From Bacilli bacterium (GTDB taxonomy: Bacteria > Bacillota_I > Bacilli_A > RF39 > UBA660), in the NCBI GenBank assembly GCA_029004695.1, contig JAQVZB010000003.1, positions 1 through 29,189 of the forward strand: DNA of 29,189 bases, in the 5' to 3' direction. The notes below the pieces were generated by a model that worked only from the letters and a program-made list of their open reading frames with translations, did not search any database and was not told where the DNA came from. This document shows, in pieces, positions 8,573 to 15,692 of this stretch. The stretch's first letter is position 1. Each line of letters opens with the position of its first letter. The position numbers were made by a program, and so were the translations under genes.

Positions 8573-9834
8573 TGGAAAAAAAATATATTACGATTACAAC
8601 TTTAAATAAATATCTTAAAAATAAATTTGATACCGATCCTAATATTCGAAATGTTTCTTTAAAAGGTGAAATATCTAACTTTAAAGGTCATAGTAGAGGT
8701 CATTTATATTTTACCTTAAAAGATGAAGGTAGCAGAATTAATGCCGTAATGTTTCAATTTAATGCTAATAGATTAACCTTTATTCCTGAAGATGGTATGA
8801 AAGTATTAGTAGATGGAAGAGTAAGTATCTATGAAGCAACTGGAGCTTATCAAATATATATTGAAAACATGGAAGAAGATGGATTAGGTAACTTACATTT
8901 AAAATATGAAGAATTAAAAAAAGAACTTCAAGCTAAAGGATTATTTAATCAAGAACATAAAAAGTTAATCCCAAAATATCCTCAAAAAATCGGTATTATT
9001 ACTGCTCCAACTGGCGCAGCTATAAAAGATATTTTAAGTACTATTAAAAGAAGGTATCCAATATGTGAAACCTATCTTTTTCCTTCTCTGGTTCAAGGAA
9101 TGCTTGCTAAAGATGATATTGTCAAACAAATAAAAGAAGCCGAAAATCATGATTTAGATTTATTAATTATTGGCCGTGGGGGTGGTTCCATTGAAGATTT
9201 ATGGGCTTTTAATGAAGAAATAGTAGCTTATGCAATATATGAATGTAAAATACCAATAATTAGTGCTATAGGTCATGAAATTGATTTTACCATTGCTGAT
9301 TTTGTAGCTGATTTGCGAGCGCCGACTCCTACTGCAGCAGCAGAATTAGCAGTACCTAATATTACCGATTTAAATATCTTATTAAAACAATACTATATAA
9401 GAACTGTTAACTTAATCAAACATAATTTAAATTTAAATATTAATAAATTAAAAACCACAAAAAATAGTTACGTTCTTACTAATCCTTTAGCTATTTATGA
9501 AATAAAAGAACAAAAATTAAGTAATATAATCCTTAACTTAAATAGTTATATTAATAATAAATTAAATCATAGTAGAACTAAGCTATTAAGATATAAAGAT
9601 AGTTATATCTTAAATAATCCTAATAGTTTATTTATAAATAAACAAAATAAATATACCCTTATTTTAAATAAATTAGAGCTCTTAAATCCAATTAGTGTTT
9701 TAAGTAAAGGATACAGTGTTTTAAAACATGATAATAAAATTATAAAAGATAGTTCAAAATTAAAAATAGGGGATAAAATAGATATAAAATTATTTAAAGG
9801 TGAAATAAAAGCAAAAGTGGAGGAAGTGGGATAA
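8572..9834 (+). CDS. xseA: Exodeoxyribonuclease VII large subunit
   Basis: The 420-residue protein has the N-terminal OB-fold domain (about residues 1-105, with VSLKGEISNFKGHSRGHLYF and YQIYIENMEEDG). It then has the catalytic domain with IGIITAPTGAAIKDIL, GRGGGSIEDLWAFN and SAIGHEIDFTIADFVADLRA (about residues 130-260), a helical coiled-coil region (about 265-370) and the C-terminal GYSVLKHDNKII segment. With XseB it degrades single-stranded DNA to short oligonucleotides. It lies between nusB (one-base overlap) and xseB (adjacent). Confidence 0.97.
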   Translation: MEKKYITITTLNKYLKNKFDTDPNIRNVSLKGEISNFKGHSRGHLYFTLKDEGSRINAVMFQFNANRLTFIPEDGMKVLVDGRVSIYEATGAYQIYIENMEEDGLGNLHLKYEELKKELQAKGLFNQEHKKLIPKYPQKIGIITAPTGAAIKDILSTIKRRYPICETYLFPSLVQGMLAKDDIVKQIKEAENHDLDLLIIGRGGGSIEDLWAFNEEIVAYAIYECKIPIISAIGHEIDFTIADFVADLRAPTPTAAAELAVPNITDLNILLKQYYIRTVNLIKHNLNLNINKLKTTKNSYVLTNPLAIYEIKEQKLSNIILNLNSYINNKLNHSRTKLLRYKDSYILNNPNSLFINKQNKYTLILNKLELLNPISVLSKGYSVLKHDNKIIKDSSKLKIGDKIDIKLFKGEIKAKVEEVG

Positions 9835-10059
9835 ATGAAAGATAAAAAATTTGAAGAATTAATGAATGAACTAGAAATAATTGTCAAAGAACTTGAAAAC
9901 GGTGAAATTGATTTAGAAAAATCAATTGAAAAATATACTGAAGCTATGAAATTAGTAAAAGTATGTGGTGATAAGCTAAATAAAGCCGTAATTTCGGTCA
10001 ATAAAGTACTGGCGGAAAATGGTAATTTTGAGGATTTTAAAATCGAAGATAACCAGTAA
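9835..10059 (+). CDS. xseB: Exodeoxyribonuclease VII small subunit
   Basis: A 74-residue helical-hairpin protein with the XseB pattern: KFEELMNELEIIVKELENGE followed by DLEKSIEKYTEAMKLVKVCG. It binds the XseA coiled coil in multiple copies. The start codon follows the xseA stop directly and a GGAGG site lies inside xseA. Its stop codon is inside the loop region of the operon terminator. Confidence 0.96.
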   Translation: MKDKKFEELMNELEIIVKELENGEIDLEKSIEKYTEAMKLVKVCGDKLNKAVISVNKVLAENGNFEDFKIEDNQ

Positions 10060-10076
10060 TTGGTTATCTTTTTTTT
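10048..10076 (+). terminator. Terminator of the nusB-xseA-xseB operon
   Basis: The stem GATAACCA/TGGTTATC is followed by eight T. The hairpin includes the last codons and stop of xseB. Confidence 0.92.
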
Positions 10077-10083
10077 ATGCTTA

Positions 10084-10094
10084 GGAACATACTA
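10084..10094 (+). promoter_or_regulatory. Forespore (sigma F/G-type) -10 element before spoIVB
   Basis: GGAACATACTA matches the forespore pattern: a GG lead followed by CATACTA, the sigma-G -10 consensus known from B. subtilis. The -35 region, about 15 bases upstream, would overlap the xseB terminator (GTTATC around 10063-10068) and is only a partial match. The transcript would begin near 10100, just ahead of the AAGGGTG ribosome site. Confidence 0.5.
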
Positions 10095-10112
10095 ATATAA
10101 AGGGTGATAACA

Positions 10113-11075
10113 ATGAAAAAAATAATAATAATATTATTTATTTTGTTAATTCCGATTAATATATTTGCTTATTCTAACAATATTATACCTGGAGGTAAAA
10201 CAATAGGAATTGAAGTTAAGAATGATGGTATAATTGTTATCGGTTTTTATAAAATAGATAATAAATTTAATAAAAATGATTTAAAAACCGGTGATACAAT
10301 AATTAAAGTAAGTAATACTCCCGTAAATACCATTGATGAATTAATTATTGCAATTGAAGATAATGTTCTTGATAATCAAGTAAATTTTACTATTAAAAGA
10401 AAAAACAAAGTTTTTTCAACCGTATTTAATTTAGTGTTAATTAATGAAACATATAAGACAGGAATATATGTTAAAGATAAGATTACCGGAATAGGAACTT
10501 TATCTTATATTGATCCAATAACTAAAATATATGGTGCTTTAGGGCATGAAATAACTGAAAGTAATACCGGTAATTTAATTGAAGTAAAAACCGGTAGTAT
10601 ATTTAAAAATAAGATAATTAGAATTGATCGTAGTGGAGTAGGTAATGCTGGTACTAAAAATGCTAAATTCTATTCAAATACTATTTTTGGTACAGTAACC
10701 AAAAATACTAATAAAGGAATATATGGAATATATACTGCTAATATTAATGATTTAAAAACTCTTGAAGTAGGAACACCTGATACTTTACAAATTGGAAAAG
10801 CTAGTATATATACAGTTTTAAATAATGAAGATATTAAAGCATATGATATTTATATAAATACGATTGATAAAACTCGTGATATTAAAAATATCTATTTTAA
10901 TATTACAAGCGAAGAATTAATTGCTACTGCTGGAGGAATCATCCAAGGAATGAGTGGAAGCCCAATAATCCAAAATAATAAAATATTTGGGGCTGTAACT
11001 CATGTTATATTAGATAACCCTACTAGTGGATATGGGATATTTATAACAACAATGTTAGAAGAAGGCGAAAGATAA
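10113..11075 (+). CDS. spoIVB: SpoIVB serine protease (S55), sporulation signalling
   Basis: A 320-residue protein with an N-terminal signal or anchor sequence (KKIIIILFILLIPINIFA), a PDZ domain (about residues 30-105, LKTGDTIIKVSNTPVNTIDE) and an S55 peptidase domain. The His is in YGALGHEI (about residue 145) and the Ser in QGMSGSPIIQNNK (about 280). In B. subtilis, SpoIVB crosses from the forespore and cleaves SpoIVFA, releasing SpoIVFB to process pro-sigma-K. This copy is about 100 residues shorter than that of B. subtilis. An in-frame GTG at 10104 is part of the AAGGGTG ribosome site, so I start at the ATG at 10113. A forespore-type promoter upstream fits the assignment. Confidence 0.93.
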   Translation: MKKIIIILFILLIPINIFAYSNNIIPGGKTIGIEVKNDGIIVIGFYKIDNKFNKNDLKTGDTIIKVSNTPVNTIDELIIAIEDNVLDNQVNFTIKRKNKVFSTVFNLVLINETYKTGIYVKDKITGIGTLSYIDPITKIYGALGHEITESNTGNLIEVKTGSIFKNKIIRIDRSGVGNAGTKNAKFYSNTIFGTVTKNTNKGIYGIYTANINDLKTLEVGTPDTLQIGKASIYTVLNNEDIKAYDIYINTIDKTRDIKNIYFNITSEELIATAGGIIQGMSGSPIIQNNKIFGAVTHVILDNPTSGYGIFITTMLEEGER

Positions 11076-11097
11076 AAGCACCAAAAGTGCTTTTTTT
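11074..11097 (+). terminator. Terminator of spoIVB
   Basis: The stem AAAAGCAC/GTGCTTTT with loop CAAAA is followed by a T run. It overlaps the spoIVB stop codon. Confidence 0.88.
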
Positions 11098-11122
11098 AGG
11101 ACTATTATTTTTTTAAAAAAAG

Positions 11123-11131
11123 TGCTATACT
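11123..11131 (+). promoter_or_regulatory. Extended -10 promoter for pssA-psd
   Basis: TGCTATACT (TGn + TATACT) lies 33 bases before the pssA start. No good -35 box is visible, as at other extended -10 sites in this window. Confidence 0.5.
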
Positions 11132-11163
11132 TAATAAGAATTAATTAGTAAAGAGTGTGAATT

Positions 11164-11802
11164 ATGATCGGAATATATAATTATACAGTAATATTAACTT
11201 ATTTAAGTGTCTGTAGTGCTGTATCAGGAGTTTTATTAGCATTTCAAGGAAATTCTTTTGGTGCCATTGTTTGTTTAATGGTATCGGGCTTATTAGATAT
11301 GTTTGATGGTAAAGTGGCTAGAACTAAAAAAAGAAATCGAGAAGAAATAAATTTTGGAATTCAGATTGATTCCCTTTCTGATGTTATTGCTTTTGGTGTC
11401 TTACCAGTAGCAATTGGTTATTCAATTGGAATGACCGAATGGTATTATTTACCAATTGCTTTTATCTATGTCTTAGGAGCTTTAATAAGACTAGCACATT
11501 TTAATGTCCATGAAGAAGAAATAGCTAAAACCAAAAAAGGAAGAAGTACTACTTTTATTGGATTACCAACAACAAGTGTTGCTTTAATATTTCCTTTAGT
11601 ATATTATTTAAAGGATTTTTTCCCAAATGTTTTTACTTATATTTTTGCGGTTTCTTTGCTTATTGTCGGTTTATTATTTGTTTTAAATGCTAAATTTATA
11701 AATAAACCTGATAATAAAAAAATGTTATTATTAATACTAGTTGGGTTATTTGAATTTTTATTATTAGTTATAGGTTATAAAATATGGATAATCTTAAGTT
11801 AA
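11164..11802 (+). CDS. pssA: CDP-diacylglycerol--serine O-phosphatidyltransferase
   Basis: This 212-residue polytopic membrane enzyme has the CDP-alcohol phosphatidyltransferase signature DMFDGKVAR...FGIQIDSLSD (about residues 45-77), with all expected aspartates. The GIQIDSLSDVIAFGVLPV continuation is typical of PssA. It joins CDP-diacylglycerol and serine to make phosphatidylserine, which Psd, encoded by the next gene, converts to phosphatidylethanolamine. Transcription probably starts at the extended -10 at 11123. The 3' end overlaps psd by 19 bases, so the two are coupled. Confidence 0.95.
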   Translation: MIGIYNYTVILTYLSVCSAVSGVLLAFQGNSFGAIVCLMVSGLLDMFDGKVARTKKRNREEINFGIQIDSLSDVIAFGVLPVAIGYSIGMTEWYYLPIAFIYVLGALIRLAHFNVHEEEIAKTKKGRSTTFIGLPTTSVALIFPLVYYLKDFFPNVFTYIFAVSLLIVGLLFVLNAKFINKPDNKKMLLLILVGLFEFLLLVIGYKIWIILS

Positions 11803-12635
11803 AAAAAAATAAAGAAGATAAATATATCTTATTTTTTTATAGTACTATTATAGGTAGATTATTATTAAAAATATTAACTTTAAATATTATCAGTAAAATA
11901 GTTGGTTTATTTTTAAGTACTAGATTATCTAAATTTTTAATTAAAAGATTTATTAAAAAAAATCAAATTAACATGAATGATTATGAAGATATTAAATATA
12001 ACTCATTTAATGATTTTTTTATTCGGAAAATAAAAGCTCAAAAAAGACCAATTAATTATAAAGAAAATGTCTTAATATCACCATGTGATAGTAGATTACT
12101 TGTTTATAAAATAAATCAAGAGAATATATTTAATATTAAAAATTCTTATTATAATATTTATGACCTTATTAATAATGATATATCTAAAGAATACTATAAT
12201 GGTTATGCATTAATATTTAGATTATGTGTTGATGATTATCATCGTTATTGTTATATCGATAGTGGTATAAAATGTAATAATAATTATATTAAAGGAGTGC
12301 TTCATACGGTAAGGCCAGTTGCTCTTGATAAATATAATGTATATAAAACTAATTCAAGAGAGTGGACGATTCTTAAAACAAAAAATTTTGATAATGTTAT
12401 TCAAATTGAAGTAGGGGCCTTATGTGTCGGAAAAATCGTAAATCATCATCAAAAATATAGCTTTAAAAAAGGTGAAGAAAAAGGTTATTTTAAATTTGGT
12501 GGTTCGACCATAGTACTACTATTTAAAGAAAATACCATTAAAATAGATAAAGAAATCCTAAATAATAGTTTAAATAATATTGAAACGATTGTTAAACTTG
12601 GAGAAAAAATCGGTAATAAAGTTAGCTTACGCTAA
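11784..12635 (+). CDS. psd: Phosphatidylserine decarboxylase proenzyme
   Basis: A 283-residue Psd with the usual marks: FNDFFIRKIKAQKRP near residue 73, SPCDSRLLVY, the DDYHRYCYIDSG histidine segment, VGALCVGKIVNHH, and the C-terminal self-cleavage site FGGSTIVLLF. The serine in GGST becomes the pyruvoyl cofactor of the alpha chain; LGST is the form in E. coli and GGST is common in clostridial-type enzymes. It makes phosphatidylethanolamine at the membrane. The start lies inside pssA behind ATAGG. The 3' end overlaps the convergent PAP2 gene by 14 bases, with a shared terminator hairpin. Confidence 0.95.
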   Translation: MDNLKLKKNKEDKYILFFYSTIIGRLLLKILTLNIISKIVGLFLSTRLSKFLIKRFIKKNQINMNDYEDIKYNSFNDFFIRKIKAQKRPINYKENVLISPCDSRLLVYKINQENIFNIKNSYYNIYDLINNDISKEYYNGYALIFRLCVDDYHRYCYIDSGIKCNNNYIKGVLHTVRPVALDKYNVYKTNSREWTILKTKNFDNVIQIEVGALCVGKIVNHHQKYSFKKGEEKGYFKFGGSTIVLLFKENTIKIDKEILNNSLNNIETIVKLGEKIGNKVSLR

Positions 12636-12647
12636 CTAACTTTTTTT
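12618..12647. terminator. Terminator between convergent psd and PAP2 genes
   Basis: The stem AAAGTTAG/CTAACTTT is followed by T on the plus strand. It lies inside the overlapping ends of both genes. On the minus strand it would be a weaker terminator. Confidence 0.65.
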
Positions 12648-13269
12648 CTAAATATTTAAAAAACTTAAATCTACTTAGGATATAAAAACAAATAACGGTT
12701 ATTATTAATGAACCTATCACATCATAAATTATATGTTGTTTAACAAATAAAGTGGATAAAATAATTAATATATTTATAGCTACAATCATGCTTTTTTTCC
12801 ATTTCGACATATTTTTAATTGCTAAAACACTAAATATGATAATAAAACATAAGATACAATGATTAGATGGAAAACATCTTGTAGCTGGGGTATCAATTCT
12901 AAAAGTCATATAAGTTATAAACTCTGTTATATTATTATAAGAATTTATAACTGGTCGATTTACCGTAGTCGGATAAAGAATAAAAATCGAATTAGAGATT
13001 ATAAAGCAAAACACTAAAGATATAATTGTTTTAATATAAACATTAGCATTATCTTTAAAAATAAAATATAATGATAAGATATTAAAAGGATACCATATAT
13101 TATAGATGTAAATAAAGATAGGTAAAAAAGGAATATATGTATCTAAAGTACTACCTATTAAAATAGGATCACCTTCTAATAATTTGACAAAGAAATAAAA
13201 GAAACCACTAAAAGTTAATAATCCGATTGCTGTAATTAAATAAAATTTTAGATCAATAATCTTTTTCAT
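12622..13269 (-). CDS. PAP2-superfamily membrane phosphatase
   Basis: A 215-residue polytopic membrane protein with PAP2 (type 2 phosphatidic acid phosphatase) motifs: NRP in TVNRPVINSYN (about residue 103), RCFPSNHC (PSxH, about 133-140) and KQHIIYDVIGS (HxxxD, about 180). Proteins of this kind remove phosphate from phosphatidate, undecaprenyl diphosphate or related lipids at the outer membrane face. The substrate cannot be told here, though the neighbours make phospholipids. The ATG at 13269 follows a TGCTATAAT promoter so closely that the mRNA may have no leader. An in-frame TTG at 13275 is possible but less likely. Confidence 0.85.
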   Translation of the reverse strand: MKKIIDLKFYLITAIGLLTFSGFFYFFVKLLEGDPILIGSTLDTYIPFLPIFIYIYNIWYPFNILSLYFIFKDNANVYIKTIISLVFCFIISNSIFILYPTTVNRPVINSYNNITEFITYMTFRIDTPATRCFPSNHCILCFIIIFSVLAIKNMSKWKKSMIVAINILIILSTLFVKQHIIYDVIGSLIITVICFYILSRFKFFKYLEKKLVSVS

Positions 13270-13276
13270 ATTCAAA

Positions 13277-13285
13277 TTATAGCAA
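13277..13285 (-). promoter_or_regulatory. Extended -10 promoter for the PAP2 gene
   Basis: On the minus strand this reads TGCTATAAT, a perfect extended -10 element. The expected transcript start, six to eight bases downstream, coincides with the start codon at 13269, and no Shine-Dalgarno site is present. Confidence 0.55.
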
Positions 13286-13304
13286 AGAGATCTATAAATT
13301 GCTA

Positions 13305-13333
13305 TTGCAAATTAAACAAAAATTTGTTAATAT
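13305..13333 (+). promoter_or_regulatory. Probable tRNA-His promoter
   Basis: A TTGCAA -35-like box and TGTTAATAT (extended -10-like, core at 13328-13333) are 17 bases apart. The transcript would start about 10 bases before the tRNA. Confidence 0.4.
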
Positions 13334-13348
13334 TATATTACTTTATAT

Positions 13349-13425
13349 GGCGGTATTGGTGAAGTGGTTAACACGCCAGATTGTGGCTCTGGTATGCATG
13401 AGTTCGATTCTCATATATCGCCCCA
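13349..13425 (+). tRNA. tRNA-His (anticodon GTG), CCA encoded
   Basis: The cloverleaf can be drawn by hand. The extra G-1 is at 13349. Acceptor GCGGTAT (13350-13356) pairs with ATATCGC (13415-13421) with one G-U pair. The D arm follows. The anticodon stem CCAGA/TCTGG encloses the loop TTGTGGC with anticodon GTG at 13383-13385. The T arm is ATGAG-TTCGATT-CTCAT. C73 and an encoded CCA end at 13425. G-1:C73 is the tRNA-His identity element. A terminator follows at 13439. The accessory island begins directly downstream, and the tRNA 3' end resembles repeats found inside it. Confidence 0.97.
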
Positions 13426-13438
13426 GTAAGAGAGTAAG

Positions 13439-13468
13439 CAAACCTTCCAATTGGATGGTTTGTTTTTT
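13439..13468 (+). terminator. Terminator of tRNA-His
   Basis: The stem CAAACC/GGTTTG, extended by the inner palindrome TCCAATTGGA, is followed by TTTTTTG. Confidence 0.88.
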
Positions 13469-13538
13469 GTTTAGAATATAGTATGAAAAAGGTATTATAA
13501 TAAAAATAGTACAAGTGATTTATAAAAATTTAGAAGTA

Positions 13539-13568
13539 TGGTATAATTTATTAAAGGTCTAGTTAGAC
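13539..13568 (+). promoter_or_regulatory. Promoter and possible operator of the DUF5343-HEPN pair
   Basis: TGGTATAAT (extended -10, 13539-13547) gives a start near 13554. The dyad GTCTA-GT-TAGAC (13557-13568) sits immediately after the start point, where a repressor could bind. It could also be a small leader hairpin. Confidence 0.5.
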
Positions 13569-13594
13569 TTAGTTTAAGGGAATGAGGTGTGTTT

Positions 13595-14239
13595 ATGGAA
13601 TTACCGACTTCATATATGACGGGTGCTTTTGCTAAAATACCTGCATATTTTGATGCCATGTTAACAGCAAAAGCTCCAGAGCGATTTACAATTAAATTTT
13701 TAGAGAATATAGGATTTAAAAGTTCTAGCGACAGGTTATTTATTAATGTTCTTAAAACAATTGGATTACTTGACGACTCTGGAACACCAACTAAAAAATA
13801 TTTTGATTTTTTAGACCAAAGTATATCAAAGAAAGTAGTTGCAGAAGGTATAAGGGATGCTTACGCAGATTTATTTGAAATTAATAAGAATGCTCAAACT
13901 ATGACTCAAAAAGAGTTAGAGGGAAAACTCAATAGTTTAACTGAAGGAAAAAAAGGTAAGCGTGCAGTTGAGTTTATGGCTAAGACATTTAAAGCTCTTT
14001 GTGATTATGCTGACTGGGAATCTAAAGATGAAGAAAAATTGCCAATGAATGAAGTTAACTATTCTAATATGAAAAAGAATGATGCTGATGTGATGGATAG
14101 TAATAATTCGAACGCAAAACTACAGACATCTTTTGATTTGAGTTACGATATACATATTCATCTTCCGGCAACAAGAGATCCAGGAGTGTATGATGCATTA
14201 TTTGAAAGCTTAATGAAACATCTTTCATCAAAGAAATGA
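13595..14239 (+). CDS. DUF5343 domain protein (partner of HEPN protein)
   Basis: A 214-residue soluble protein. The N-terminal part ELPTSYMTGAFAKIPAYFDAM, then KAPERFTIKFLENIGFKSSSDR and LKTIGLLDDSGTPTKKYFDFLDQ, is what I recognise as the DUF5343 pattern, a winged-helix-like helical family of unknown function. A charged low-complexity linker follows (about residues 150-180). The C-terminus, SFDLSYDIHIHLPATRDPGVYDALFESLMKHL, resembles a short strand-helix module. The ATG at 13595 follows GAGGTG; a GTG six bases earlier is part of that site. The gene sits seven bases before the HEPN_Swt1 gene, so the two form an operon. DUF5343 genes are known to occur in defence-type neighbourhoods. No enzymatic motif is visible, so it may be the sensor or antitoxin half of the pair. 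Confidence 0.75.
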   Translation: MELPTSYMTGAFAKIPAYFDAMLTAKAPERFTIKFLENIGFKSSSDRLFINVLKTIGLLDDSGTPTKKYFDFLDQSISKKVVAEGIRDAYADLFEINKNAQTMTQKELEGKLNSLTEGKKGKRAVEFMAKTFKALCDYADWESKDEEKLPMNEVNYSNMKKNDADVMDSNNSNAKLQTSFDLSYDIHIHLPATRDPGVYDALFESLMKHLSSKK

Positions 14240-14246
14240 GGTATTT

Positions 14247-14831
14247 ATGAAAAATGACTTATATTCTTTTATTTTTAGAGGTGTTTTGACTGAAGAAAAT
14301 TTGGATAAAAATGGGAGAATGAAATATAATCCGGAAGCAATATATTATTCGGAAGAAATTGCAAAAAAACTAAATTTAAATGAAATAGACGAAAAGTATA
14401 TTCAGCAATCAAAAAGTATGATTACAGTGTTTGCTGCAGTCACCGCTTTTGAGAATGCTACACGCGATTTTGCTTATTCTGTCCTTTATGATGCCTTCAA
14501 TACAGATTGGTGGGAAAATGGAATTCAAAAAAGCATTAAAGAAAAAGCGTTAATTAGAAAAGAAAAGGAATCAAAACTCCGTTACTTATCCAATAGAGGT
14601 AGTGAGTTGTTATCTTATGTTGATTTTGAAGATTTATCAAAGATAATGACTAGTTCAGATAATTGGGTTTATTTTGAACCTTACTTGAATGATCAGGAAT
14701 GGGCAAGAAAAATTTTTTCTGATTTAGGTAATTCACGAAATGTAATAATGCATTCTGGGATATTGGATGAATTTGACATAACTAGGATAGGTGTTAATAT
14801 TAGAGATTGGTTAAGACAAATTAACGTGTGA
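14247..14831 (+). CDS. HEPN domain protein, Swt1 type (predicted RNase)
   Basis: A 194-residue protein. Its second half matches the HEPN_Swt1 pattern: AFENATRDFAYSVLYDAF, WWENGIQKSIKEKA, LLSYVDFEDLSKIM, the FEPYLNDQEWARKIFSDLG segment and then SRNVIMHSG. The RN-x3-H motif (R164, N165, H169) is the metal-independent RNase active site of HEPN domains. The N-terminus (about 1-60) is helical. HEPN RNases act as toxins or in abortive phage defence, usually held in check by a partner; here the obvious partner is the DUF5343 gene seven bases upstream. The ATG follows GAGG. The gene is intact. A 33-bp repeat shared with a second HEPN locus lies 70 bases downstream. Confidence 0.78.
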   Translation: MKNDLYSFIFRGVLTEENLDKNGRMKYNPEAIYYSEEIAKKLNLNEIDEKYIQQSKSMITVFAAVTAFENATRDFAYSVLYDAFNTDWWENGIQKSIKEKALIRKEKESKLRYLSNRGSELLSYVDFEDLSKIMTSSDNWVYFEPYLNDQEWARKIFSDLGNSRNVIMHSGILDEFDITRIGVNIRDWLRQINV

Positions 14832-14900
14832 TTTGTTTTCTAAATAAAATTATTGTTAGTTTAAAATTAGTATAGGTGTTTGAAAAATAAGACATTAAAT

Positions 14901-14941
14901 AAGTTTTGTGCCTATTGGAATATTGCCCCATTAAGAAAATA
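14901..14941. repeat. Direct repeat copy 1 with tRNA-His-like core (possible attR)
   Basis: Positions 14901-14933 match 16747-16779 at 31 of 33 bases. The part 14920-14941 also matches the end of tRNA-His and its flank (13415-13436) at 18 of 22 bases, around the shared GCCCCA. No T arm or other tRNA part precedes it. The pattern fits an att site left by integration at the tRNA 3' end. Confidence 0.6.
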
Positions 14942-14975
14942 CTGCTCATTATTAAGTGAGCCTTATAAATAAAGG

Positions 14976-15003
14976 GATTGCGTATTTGCAATCTTCTTTT
15001 TTT
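14976..15003 (+). terminator. Terminator downstream of the HEPN_Swt1 gene
   Basis: The stem GATTGC/GCAATC is followed by TTCTTTTTTT. A second small hairpin (GCTCA/TGAGC, about 14944-14962) lies upstream. Confidence 0.8.
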
Positions 15004-15065
15004 ATACAATTTTTAATAGAAAATTGATGTTTTTTCATAAAAAAAATCAAAATTTAAATGACCTT

Positions 15066-15152
15066 TGTATTAAGACACTGTATTAAATTTGTATTAAAAA
15101 CGTATTGCAAAACACTGATAACATGTATTGAACTTGTAATAATTATTGTAAA
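15066..15152. repeat. 11-bp phased repeat cluster A (TGTATT-N5)
   Basis: TGTATT-like hexamers start at 15066, 15079, 15090, 15101, 15124, 15135 and 15147. Spacings are 11 to 13 bases, or 23 where one unit has decayed. Helical phasing of a 6+5 unit is typical of sites bound by OmpR/PhoB-family dimers. The cluster ends 75 bases before the small membrane protein gene at 15227. Confidence 0.6.
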
Positions 15153-15226
15153 GACTATCAAAACTTGTCATAAAATGATTTAATTAATGAAACAAAAAGT
15201 AATCTGTCGATGGGAGGAAAAGTTTT

Positions 15227-15424
15227 GTGAATAATATTTTAAAAATTGTTGTTAGTTTTGTATTAGCGGTAATTGTGACATCATTTATCTTTTATTATAT
15301 GAGTTGGTATAGTTTTGCTACTTTACCAACAAAAATTGTGTTTTTAAGAATGGTTTTTTCGACTATAATATTAACAATGGTAATTTTGGGAATATTATAT
15401 ATGATTAAAAAAATAAAAAAATAA
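15227..15424 (+). CDS. Small two-helix membrane protein
   Basis: A 65-residue protein with two hydrophobic segments (about residues 4-26, LKIVVSFVLAVIVTSFIFYY, and 38-60, VFLRMVFSTIILTMVILGIL) and a lysine-rich tail (MIKKIKK). The GTG start is well supported by GGGAGG placed nine bases upstream. I recognise no family. The phased repeats upstream suggest that it is regulated by the factor that binds them. A bacteriocin-immunity or stress membrane peptide role is possible but unproven. Confidence 0.65.
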   Translation: MNNILKIVVSFVLAVIVTSFIFYYMSWYSFATLPTKIVFLRMVFSTIILTMVILGILYMIKKIKK

Positions 15425-15497
15425 TTTTAATTACAATTTGTAGGAGTAAATTCTAATAAAAAAAGATACTTGAATAAAAATTATCATGAATATTCTA

Positions 15498-15533
15498 GAA
15501 CTATAATCAAGGATTATTTATAGTTCAATTTTT
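15498..15533 (+). terminator. Possible terminator after the small membrane protein
   Basis: The perfect stem GAACTATAA/TTATAGTTC with an 11-base loop is followed by AATTTTTG. The T run is short, so the call is tentative. The rest of 15425-15789 holds repeat clusters B and C and no gene. Confidence 0.5.
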
Positions 15534-15557
15534 GAATTTTAGAGTTGAACTTCCACT

Positions 15558-15591
15558 TGATAAGAAAAGCGTATTATAAGTGTATTGAACA
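15558..15591. repeat. 11-bp phased repeat cluster B
   Basis: CGTATTATAAG (15570) and TGTATTGAACA (15581) are two units exactly 11 bases apart, preceded by TTGATAAGAAAAG. The block 15543-15590 is similar to the block before cluster D (about 20968-21010). Confidence 0.55.
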
Positions 15592-15692
15592 AAAAAATTC
15601 ATAATAAAAAGTATGGTTAATTTAATCGCATTATTATTAACAATTAATTATTAAATAGATCTTAAAATCAATCAATAAAAAGGAATAACTCA

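Noticed and set aside
13299..13481. Protein-coding ORF over the tRNA-His region
   Set aside because: It covers the tRNA, its promoter and its terminator; the RNA gene explains the sequence.
14901..14941. Truncated or second tRNA-His gene
   Set aside because: Only the acceptor 3' strand and CCA resemble the tRNA. There is no T loop, anticodon arm or D arm upstream, and the shared left part of the repeat is not tRNA-like.
14901..14965. Integron attC site
   Set aside because: The inverse-core and core boxes and the paired R/L boxes expected in attC are not visible, and there is no integron integrase.
14821..15009. Minus-strand ORF across repeat copy 1
   Set aside because: No ribosome site; it runs through a terminator hairpin and the direct repeat, and its composition is not protein-like.
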